Origin: Acidobacteriota bacterium
Lineage (GTDB): Bacteria > Acidobacteriota > Terriglobia > 20CM-2-55-15
Assembly: GCA_003223875.1 (NCBI GenBank)
Contig: QHWY01000087.1
Span: forward strand, 69,720-122,538
Length of the DNA stretch: 52,819 nt
Direction: 5' to 3'
The position numbers were made by a program, and so were the translations under genes. The notes under the pieces are model-generated. The model searched no databases. It was not told the DNA's origin and was given only the letters and a program-made list of their open reading frames with translations. This document shows, one piece after another, positions 35,509 through 42,996 of this stretch. Position 1 is the first letter of the stretch. Every line of letters starts with the position of its first letter.

Positions 35509-38500
35509 ATGAGTATCTCGACTCCGTTCATCAAAAGGCCGGTCGCAACATCGCTTTTGACGCTTGCGCTCGCCATGGCCGGAGCTCTCGGGTTCTACTT
35601 CCTGCCCGTCGCGCCGCTTCCGCAGGTCGAATATCCAACGATAAATGTATTTACGAACCTTCCGGGTGCCAGTCCCGAAACCATGGCATCGGCAGTCACG
35701 ACGCCTCTGGAGCGCACCTTCGGCCGCATTGCGGGGATCACCGAGATGACGTCCAGCAGCAATACCGGCCAGGGAAATATCACGATGCAATTCGATCTGG
35801 ACCGGAACATCGACGCGGCCGCGCGTGACGTGCAGGCGGCTATCAACGCAGCTCGCGGGCAGTTGCCGCCAAACCTGCCGAACAATCCGCGGTATCGGAA
35901 ACAAAATCCGGCCGATCAGCCGATTGTTGTGCTGGCGTTGACGTCCGACGTCGAGGAACGCACCAAGATGTACGATATTGCCGACTCGATCCTCGATCAA
36001 AAGATTGCTCAGATCCGAGGCGTCGGACAGGTCAATATTCAAGGAAGTTCGCGTCCTGCCGTTCGTGTCCTGATCAATCCCACATCCTTGACGAAATTCG
36101 ATATTGGCTGGGAACAGATCCTGGCGACCCTGACTGCGGCCAATGCCAATCGGCCGAAAGGCCAATTGTCGGACGCACAACACGTGTGGCAGATCGCCAC
36201 AACCGATCAACTTTTCAAAGCCGAGCAGTACAGGCCTCTGATTGTAAGTTTCAGGAGAGGCGCTCCCATACGGCTGTCCGATATCGCAACCGTCGAAGAC
36301 TCGTTTGAAGACCGCCGTAATGCGGGTCTCGCGAACGGCAAACCGGCTGTGCTGGTACAGGTATTCAAGCAGCCGAAGGCGAACATCATCGAAACGGTCG
36401 ATCGCATTCACGAGCTACTTCCCTTATTGAGAGCATCCATTCCGCCATCGATTGACCTGTCGGTTATCGTGGATCGAACGACGACGATTCGCGCATCAAT
36501 CAAAGACATCGAATATACGATTCTGATTTCCATTGGTCTGGTGATGCTTGTGGTGTTTATGTTCCTAAGAAATATTTGGGCCACCCTCATCCCCAGCATC
36601 TCGGTGCCGCTCTCGTTGCTCGGAACCTTTGGTGTGATGTATCTGTTGGGCTACAGCGTCGACAATCTTTCGCTGATGGCGCTGGCAATTTCGACAGGTT
36701 TCGTTGTTGACGACGCGATCGTCGTGATCGAAAACATCGCGCGCTATCTCGAAATGGGCCTGCGACCGGCAGCAGCAGCATTGGCGGGTGCGAGGGAGAT
36801 CAGTTTTACCGTTCTTTCCATGAGCGCTTCGCTCATCGCGGTCTTCATTCCGATTCTTCTCATGGGCGGAATTCTTGGCCGCCTCTTCAGAGAATTTTCC
36901 GTAACGCTTGCTATTGCGATTGCCATCTCGCTGGTCGTGTCAGTCACAACAACTCCATCCATGTGCGCAAAGTTCTTGCGGCCGGACAAGGAGCGGCGCC
37001 ACGGAATGCTCTATCGAACGTTTGAAGCAGGATTCAACGGACTGCTCTGCGGGTATCGGAGATCGTTGCGCTGGGTTTTACACCATCCGGCGCTGACGTT
37101 ATCCGTGACGATCGGCACGGCTTGTTTCAGCATTTATCTCTACATCATCATTCCGAAAGGTTTTTTCCCGCAGCAGGATACCGGGCTGTTACAAGGCAAC
37201 ATCCAATCCGCTCCGAACCAAGCTTTTGCGATTACCAGCGAGCGCTTAGGCCAATTTATGAAGATCCTCATGTCGGATCCCGCGATCGCCACCGCTGCGG
37301 GTTCCGTCAATGGTACGCGCGGATTCGGGCAGATCAATATACAACTCAAGCCGCTCGGAGAACGCAACGCGTCCGCCGACCAGGTGATTGCACGCCTGCG
37401 CCCCAAACTGCAACTGCCTGGTTCGACGCTATTCCTGCAATCCCCGCAGGAGCTTCGAATCGGAGGTCGAGGCGGCAACGCGCAGTTCCAGTACACTGTC
37501 CAGGCCGACACGATTGAAGACCTTCAAAAATGGGCGGGGATCATGCTGGACGGAATCAAGGCGCTTCCCCAGATTCGCGATTCGAACACGGACCTGGCCA
37601 ACCGAGGATTGGAAACGCGGCTTGTTATTGACCGGGATACGGCATCGCGGGTGGGCGTCACGCCGCAGATTGTCGACAATGCTTTGTACTCCGCTTTCGG
37701 GCAGCGCCAGGTCTCGACGATGTACAAACCGTTGAATCAGTATCACGTCGTCATGGAAGCCGAACTGGCGTATCAACAAAACCCCGACGCCCTCGAGAAT
37801 ATTTATGTGCGGTCGATGAACGGTGTCGAAGTCCCGCTGAGTTCTTTCATTCACTACGAATCCGGTTTGACGGCGCAGAGCATCAATCACCAAGGACAGT
37901 TTCCATCAGTCACATTGTCTTTCAATCTCGCCGAAGGAGTGTCGCTGGGTGAGGCCGTGGACGCGGTGAAGGAACTCGAACGGCAGGTGCGGATGCCGGC
38001 GAATGTCCATGGGAATTTTCAGGGAACCGCGCAGGCATTTCAGGCCTCGCTCGCGAATCAGCCCTGGCTGATCCTTGCAGCCCTTCTGACCGTATATATC
38101 GTGCTCGGTGTCCTCTACGAGAGCTATATCCATCCGATTACGATTCTTTCGACGCTGCCATCGGCAGGAGTCGGCGCGCTGCTGGCTCTGCTGCTCACAA
38201 ACTCGGAACTGAACGTCATCGGAATGATCGGCATTATTCTCTTGATAGGAATCGTGAAGAAAAACGCGATCATGATGATCGACTTTGCATTGGAAGCCGA
38301 ACGCAGGGAGGGCAAGGGACCGTTGGAAGGAATCTATCAAGCATGCTTGCTCCGATTCCGTCCGATTATGATGACGACAATGGCCGCGCTCCTGGGCGGA
38401 TTGCCGCTAGCGCTCGGCAAAGGAACAGGAGCGGAAATACGCCGGCCACTGGGTATCACGATTGTCGGAGGCCTGGCGGTGAGTCAGATACTCACGTTAT

Positions 38501-38601
38501 ATACGACACCCGTTGTGTATTTATATCTCGATCGCGTTCGGCTATGGCTTGGAAGCCGCACGAAATCACAGCCGCACTTGTTGCCCTCGACCAGAGCTTA
38601 G
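35509..38601 (+). CDS. RND efflux pump, MdtC-like
   Basis: 1030 residues. Starts [21 protein letters not shown], with 12 TM segments and the TM4 pair GFVVDDAIVVIEN. Its overall sequence mirrors the upstream pump (shared [19 protein letters not shown] and [16 protein letters not shown]), consistent with the MdtB/MdtC pairing, where one subunit is more important for substrate passage and the other for proton flow; which is which cannot be told. A longer upstream reading (to 35353) would encode repeat DNA and is rejected. The strong Shine-Dalgarno is the end of the repeat element. Confidence 0.95.
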   Translation: MSISTPFIKRPVATSLLTLALAMAGALGFYFLPVAPLPQVEYPTINVFTNLPGASPETMASAVTTPLERTFGRIAGITEMTSSSNTGQGNITMQFDLDRNIDAAARDVQAAINAARGQLPPNLPNNPRYRKQNPADQPIVVLALTSDVEERTKMYDIADSILDQKIAQIRGVGQVNIQGSSRPAVRVLINPTSLTKFDIGWEQILATLTAANANRPKGQLSDAQHVWQIATTDQLFKAEQYRPLIVSFRRGAPIRLSDIATVEDSFEDRRNAGLANGKPAVLVQVFKQPKANIIETVDRIHELLPLLRASIPPSIDLSVIVDRTTTIRASIKDIEYTILISIGLVMLVVFMFLRNIWATLIPSISVPLSLLGTFGVMYLLGYSVDNLSLMALAISTGFVVDDAIVVIENIARYLEMGLRPAAAALAGAREISFTVLSMSASLIAVFIPILLMGGILGRLFREFSVTLAIAIAISLVVSVTTTPSMCAKFLRPDKERRHGMLYRTFEAGFNGLLCGYRRSLRWVLHHPALTLSVTIGTACFSIYLYIIIPKGFFPQQDTGLLQGNIQSAPNQAFAITSERLGQFMKILMSDPAIATAAGSVNGTRGFGQINIQLKPLGERNASADQVIARLRPKLQLPGSTLFLQSPQELRIGGRGGNAQFQYTVQADTIEDLQKWAGIMLDGIKALPQIRDSNTDLANRGLETRLVIDRDTASRVGVTPQIVDNALYSAFGQRQVSTMYKPLNQYHVVMEAELAYQQNPDALENIYVRSMNGVEVPLSSFIHYESGLTAQSINHQGQFPSVTLSFNLAEGVSLGEAVDAVKELERQVRMPANVHGNFQGTAQAFQASLANQPWLILAALLTVYIVLGVLYESYIHPITILSTLPSAGVGALLALLLTNSELNVIGMIGIILLIGIVKKNAIMMIDFALEAERREGKGPLEGIYQACLLRFRPIMMTTMAALLGGLPLALGKGTGAEIRRPLGITIVGGLAVSQILTLYTTPVVYLYLDRVRLWLGSRTKSQPHLLPSTRA

Positions 38602-38633
38602 AAAGGACGCAAACTTCACAGAAATGTTTGCGA

Positions 38634-38655
38634 TTTTTGTGCCGCTTTGTGGCTG
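38634..38655. repeat. short dispersed repeat upstream of the M61 peptidase
   Basis: TTTTTGTGCCGCTTTGTGGC, followed by TG, is nearly identical to the copy at 28324-28345 in the same orientation. It overlaps the -35 region proposed for the M61 gene. Confidence 0.65.
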
Positions 38656-38674
38656 ATTCCTCCTTTTGTATAGT
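38647..38674 (+). promoter_or_regulatory. candidate promoter close to the M61 start codon
   Basis: TTGTGG (38647-38652), 16 bases, then TATAGT (38669-38674), which is eight bases before the ATG at 38683. A transcript would be leaderless or nearly so. No Shine-Dalgarno is seen between them. Confidence 0.4.
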
Positions 38675-38682
38675 GAGCGAAT

Positions 38683-40542
38683 ATGTTGAAACGGCTTGCA
38701 GGTGTTGTCGCGGTTTTGATTTCGGCCGTACCTTCCGCATTCGCGCTGCCCATGACGCTCCGCGTCGATGCAACGGAGGCTCCGCGAAAGATTTATCATG
38801 TCGAACTGAACATTCCTGCGGCGCCTGGGCCGGTGACGCTTTTTTATCCGAAATGGATTCCCGGAGACCATGCCCCGAGCGGGCCTGTTAACGATCTGGC
38901 AGGATTGAGCATATCGGCGGCCGGCCGGTCGTTGATTTGGAAGCGCGATTCAGTCGAACTGTTCGCCTTCCATATCGACGTGCCGCAGGGCGCCTCTTCC
39001 GTGGACGTGAAACTGGATTTTCTTTCTCCTGCCGAAAACGGCGCGAATTCCTCGGTTTCGGCAACATCGGAACTGGCAATTGTGACTTGGAATCCTCTGA
39101 TCTTGTATCCGCGCGGGCTGGCCAGCGACGATTTGGAGATCACGGCGCAGTTGCGATTACCCGAAGATTGGAAGTTCGGGACGGCACTGCCCGTGGCAAA
39201 AACGAACGGCGGCTCCGTCGAATTCAAGACCGTTTCCTTGACAACGCTTATCGACTCACCGGTGCTGGCGGGGCTTCACTTCCGACGAATCGATCTGAGT
39301 CCAGGCGCGATGCCTGCACATTATCTCGACATTGCGGCAGATACTGAGGACGCCTTGAACGCACCGGCAGAACTTATCGGCAAATACCGGAAGCTCGTTC
39401 GGGAAGCACGGGAATTGTTCGGGGCAACGCATTATGGCGAGTACCACTTCCTGCTGGCCTTGAGCGACCAAATCGCTCACTTCGGCGTCGAGCACCACGC
39501 ATCGAGCGACGACCGATCGCGAGAGAATTTTCTGACGGATCCCATCTCGCACCTTGTGGGCGCGACTCTGATACCGCATGAATTCGTTCATTCGTGGAAT
39601 GGAAAATATCGGCGGCCTGAAGGTCTCGCGACGCGGGATTACGAAGAGCCGATGAAAGGCGATCTGCTGTGGATTTACGAAGGATTCACCGAATATCTCG
39701 GGTGGGTGCTGGCGGCGCGAAGCGGTTTGATTTCTCCGGAATCGAACCGGCAATTCCTCGCCTTGACGACCGCCAACCTCGACAATCGCGCCGGCCGCGA
39801 ATGGCGTTCATTGGCAGACACGGCCATTGCGGCTCAACTGCTTTACGACGCTCGAAACGATTGGGAATCGAGGCGCCGCGGCGTCGATTTCTACGACGAG
39901 GGCTTGCTGATCTGGCTCGAAGCGGACGTTACTATTCGCAAGCAGACTCAGGGCCGGAAGTCACTCGATGATTTTTGCCGGGTGTTTTATGGACCTCCGA
40001 GCGGTCCGCCTCAAGTGAAGCCATACGCCTTTGAGAGTATCGTTGAAGCGCTCAACAGTGTTCTTCCATATGACTGGAAAGGATTCTTCGAGACACGCCT
40101 GAATCGGACCGGAACCGATCGTGCTCCGCTCGGCGGCCTGGAGGCGGCCGGTTATCGTCTGGCGTACGTGGAGGAGCCGTCGGAGGCGCAAAGGGCGACC
40201 GAACAGATTCGTCCGGGTTTGAGCGTCGCTTATTCGATCGGTCTGCGACTGAACCATGACGGCTCCATCATCGATGTGCTTCCCGAATTCGCGGCCGCAA
40301 GGGCCGGTATAGGGCCTGGAATGAAACTTTTATCGGTGAATGAAAACAGGTACTCCGCTGATGCGCTGCGCGAAGCAATCCGAAATACGAGAACCGGTGG
40401 ACCACTAGAGTTCCGGGTTGCCAATGGCCGATCATTCGTGACCTTCAAACTGGATTACCACGACGGCGAAAAGTACCCCGTGCTTCGGCGCAATGCCCAA
40501 CCGCCTTTGCTCGACGACATCCTGAAGCCGCTGATTCGGTAA
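38683..40542 (+). CDS. M61-family peptidase with PDZ-like C-terminus
   Basis: 619 residues, secreted (signal peptide 1-21). The N-terminal beta-domain (LRVDATEAPRKIYHVEL ... LFYPKWIPGDHAPSGP) is typical of M61 glycyl aminopeptidases. The zinc site is complete: H299-E300 and H303 in PHEFVHSWNGKYRRP, and E333 in WIYEGFTEYLG. A PDZ-like region at about 500-590 (VLPEFAAARAGIGPGMKLLSVN) ends the protein. It should cleave N-terminal residues, preferably Gly or Ala, from exported peptides. There are 81 bp after the RND stop, and it probably has its own promoter. Confidence 0.92.
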   Translation: MLKRLAGVVAVLISAVPSAFALPMTLRVDATEAPRKIYHVELNIPAAPGPVTLFYPKWIPGDHAPSGPVNDLAGLSISAAGRSLIWKRDSVELFAFHIDVPQGASSVDVKLDFLSPAENGANSSVSATSELAIVTWNPLILYPRGLASDDLEITAQLRLPEDWKFGTALPVAKTNGGSVEFKTVSLTTLIDSPVLAGLHFRRIDLSPGAMPAHYLDIAADTEDALNAPAELIGKYRKLVREARELFGATHYGEYHFLLALSDQIAHFGVEHHASSDDRSRENFLTDPISHLVGATLIPHEFVHSWNGKYRRPEGLATRDYEEPMKGDLLWIYEGFTEYLGWVLAARSGLISPESNRQFLALTTANLDNRAGREWRSLADTAIAAQLLYDARNDWESRRRGVDFYDEGLLIWLEADVTIRKQTQGRKSLDDFCRVFYGPPSGPPQVKPYAFESIVEALNSVLPYDWKGFFETRLNRTGTDRAPLGGLEAAGYRLAYVEEPSEAQRATEQIRPGLSVAYSIGLRLNHDGSIIDVLPEFAAARAGIGPGMKLLSVNENRYSADALREAIRNTRTGGPLEFRVANGRSFVTFKLDYHDGEKYPVLRRNAQPPLLDDILKPLIR

Positions 40543-40547
40543 TTCCA

Positions 40548-40721
40548 ATTCCCCTCCTCGCAGCTTTGCCCAAAAAGTGCATGATGTCGGGCTCCCCGCT
40601 GTAGCGGCAGTCTATGACCGCCGACAATACAGCAATTTGCGAGATCGCCGGCGGTCATAGACCGCCGCTACAGTGGCCATTCTCGACTTTCTGTGCAAAG
40701 CACCTCCTCGCGGAGGAGGGG
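40548..40721. repeat. dispersed inverted-repeat element with a 25-bp internal palindrome
   Basis: Ends ATTCCCCTCCTCG (40548-40560) and CGGAGGAGGGG (40711-40721). The interior has two arms, CTGTAGCGGC ... CGCCG at 40599-40623 and the complement at 40649-40673, with one mismatch over 25 bases; the ACCGCCGCTACAG form also occurs at 20510 and 2095. It is between the convergent ends of the M61 peptidase and the secreted-family gene, and may act as a terminator. No other signal is seen in this gap. Confidence 0.9.
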
Positions 40722-40747
40722 TGGCCGGTCAGTTCGGCAAAATCTGC

Positions 40748-41506
40748 TTACCGCTTTCGCGTGTCCTTCTCGTTTTCCCCGCAGATGGCTTCCATCAATT
40801 CAATATTCGGAGCTAAATTCACTTCAACGGTTGTGCCCCATGGCCGCGTGTAAGCTTTGGGATCGTCGATGGTGATGCCGATATCCATATGGCCGAAATC
40901 TTTGCGGTGAAGCCGCATGGTCACGTGCAGCGCCTCGGTCGAGGGCTTTCCCAATTGGTCCAGCCACACTCTGCCATTAAAACCGCGGCTGTCGACAACC
41001 AGCGTGTCGCCATCCCATTTGGCAGTCGAATACCCGTGCCATAGTGGATTGATATCGTCGAGAGGCAGTAACACCCGGTCGTCGAGAAAGGCTTGCCACC
41101 AAAGATTGAAAGCTTCGTGGATGAAGAACACGATATCCCGCGTTTGCACGATTCTCCACGGAGCCGGAGCGAGGAGGACCTTCGGTAAACCTTGTGGCAG
41201 GCAGTTGGCATCCGGATCCTCTTTCCAACGCAGTCCGGCTGCGCGTTCGTCGTAGACTGCCTTAGCCCACGACTGGAACGGAACGGGTTCTTTTAAGTCC
41301 CTCGCAAGGTCCCTCAGATATCCGGCCGGCGGATTCCACACCCCAGACAGATCCGGCTTCCCATCGGGCAACCGCGGCGCCGGTGCTGCAAGGTTCGGTT
41401 TGCCGTCTGGTGTGCGCGGGATCGCGGATGGCCGGACATTCGTCCATTGGGCGAATGCGGGAACGCACATCAAGGTGATCATTGCGAATCGTAGTGTAAG
41501 CTTCAT
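40748..41506 (-). CDS. secreted hypothetical protein, paralogue of the 194-1249 product
   Basis: 252 residues with a signal peptide (1-19, ...PAFA). The mature region has RTPDGKPNLAAPAP, DGKPDLSGVWNPP, WDGDTLVVDSRGF and the late DDPKAYTRPWGTTVEV. These match the order GHPDLQGVWD, EGDTLVVDTTNF and DDPTIWTTPWTAVIPM in the other copy. Function unknown. GGAGAG lies a few bases before the start at 41506, and a longer start at 41536 lacks this. It follows the M20 peptidase by 26 bp and is probably co-transcribed. Confidence 0.85.
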   Translation of the reverse strand: MKLTLRFAMITLMCVPAFAQWTNVRPSAIPRTPDGKPNLAAPAPRLPDGKPDLSGVWNPPAGYLRDLARDLKEPVPFQSWAKAVYDERAAGLRWKEDPDANCLPQGLPKVLLAPAPWRIVQTRDIVFFIHEAFNLWWQAFLDDRVLLPLDDINPLWHGYSTAKWDGDTLVVDSRGFNGRVWLDQLGKPSTEALHVTMRLHRKDFGHMDIGITIDDPKAYTRPWGTTVEVNLAPNIELMEAICGENEKDTRKR

Positions 41507-41532
41507 TGACACTCTCCTGGTCGTCCACGCTG

Positions 41533-42942
41533 TCATTTCTTCAGGACAACTTCACTGACGACGTTCCAAGTAAACTCGACAAACCGGTAGAGGGAAGACT
41601 CGAGCAAACGTTCGACATCGCTGTGTGCGCCATATTGCGCTCGATCCTCTTCCGTCACGGCCGGGCCGAGGCCGTAAGAAGGGATTCCTTTCGCGCGAAG
41701 CTGTGCCATATCGGAAGCGCCCGTCGACATCGCAGGTAGCGTCACAGAGCCTGGATACATTCTTTGATTAACCCGCTCGATCGTCCGGTACATCTCCGTA
41801 TCCAGACGCGATGCCGGCGCTTCGGGACGCGTGGAAGGAATAGGAACGATCTTTACCGCGGGATCGTCGATCACGCGTTTCATTTCACTATAGAATTCGT
41901 CGATGTCTTCACCCGGCAGGGCGCGAATATCCAGCGTTGCCTCGGCTTCCGAGGGAATGACGTTGGCTCCGACACCGGCCTTGAGCATCGTCGGCACGAC
42001 GGACGTGCGCAGCATCGAATACACCGCCGGCTCGTTTTCCGCAAAATAATGCTGGACCGGCTTCGCGCTCTGTGGATCGAGAAGTGCCCGATAGCGGGCT
42101 GCTTTATCGGGAGGGCTGATGCCGGCTAGTCTTTCGAAGTAGGTCCTGGTCGTCTCGTTGAGATGCATCGGGGGCTCCCAAGTCCCGATTTTGGCAACGG
42201 CGGCTCCGAGATGGATAAGCGGATTGTCGATGCGAGGCACGGAACCGTGGCCGGAACTGCCCGTTGCGACCAGTCGCGCGCGGCGCGGCACTTTTTCTGT
42301 TGTGCCGATCTGGACCGCGGTTACGCGTCCATTTTCAAGCTTCGCTGTTCCGCCTTCCGTGATTGCGAATTCGGCGTTGATCTCATCGAAGTGTTGATTG
42401 ACCATGAAATTAATGCCGACACCGGTGGGATCGGCTTCTTCCCCCGACTCGGCGAGAAAGATGAGATCGCGATCCAGGACAGCTCCTGAGCGCTTCATCA
42501 GGATCATGATGGTCAGCATCGTGACGAGTTTGTCTTTATCGTCGATTGTTCCGCGGCCCCAGATGTATCCATCCTTCACTACAGCGCCGAATGGATCGAC
42601 CGGCCACTTCTCCTTCTGCACGGCGACCACGTCCGTATGTGCGAGGATCAGCAGTGGCCGCTTGCTGCCGTTCCCCTTCAGCCGTGCGAGCAAATTCGCG
42701 CGATTGGGATCTTTTGCGAAAGTCTTTGAGGGAATGCTTTCGCGATCCAACACGTTCTTTAGGTATTCGACCACTTTCGTCTCATTCCCATAAGTCGTAT
42801 CGATCTGCACCAGTGCACGATAGTGTTGGAGTATTTCCGCCTTCTCTCTTTCCCAATTGATCGCAGGGCCTTGCCCTAGTGCCGTGGAGGCAATCGACAC
42901 AAGCAGCAGACCGGGCAACGATGCGGCAACGATGTTTCGCAT
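41533..42942 (-). CDS. secreted M20/M25/M40-family metallopeptidase
   Basis: 469 residues. Signal peptide 1-23. The co-catalytic zinc signature is complete: LAHTDVV (H102, D104), the bridging D134 in GRGTIDD, the catalytic E168 in LAESGEE, and the late histidine in YGAHSDVER. The central dimerisation domain has ARLVATGSSGHGSVP. It is an exported carboxy/amino-peptidase or deacylase; the substrate is unknown. AAAGGAG precedes the ATG by six bases. It lies 54 bp after the exporter ABC gene on the same strand, so it may belong to the same transcript, though this is not proven. Confidence 0.92.
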   Translation of the reverse strand: MRNIVAASLPGLLLVSIASTALGQGPAINWEREKAEILQHYRALVQIDTTYGNETKVVEYLKNVLDRESIPSKTFAKDPNRANLLARLKGNGSKRPLLILAHTDVVAVQKEKWPVDPFGAVVKDGYIWGRGTIDDKDKLVTMLTIMILMKRSGAVLDRDLIFLAESGEEADPTGVGINFMVNQHFDEINAEFAITEGGTAKLENGRVTAVQIGTTEKVPRRARLVATGSSGHGSVPRIDNPLIHLGAAVAKIGTWEPPMHLNETTRTYFERLAGISPPDKAARYRALLDPQSAKPVQHYFAENEPAVYSMLRTSVVPTMLKAGVGANVIPSEAEATLDIRALPGEDIDEFYSEMKRVIDDPAVKIVPIPSTRPEAPASRLDTEMYRTIERVNQRMYPGSVTLPAMSTGASDMAQLRAKGIPSYGLGPAVTEEDRAQYGAHSDVERLLESSLYRFVEFTWNVVSEVVLKK

Positions 42943-42996
42943 AGCTCTCCTTTGACAAACTTTGGGCGCTGAGCGGATTATAAAACAGCTTTTCGG

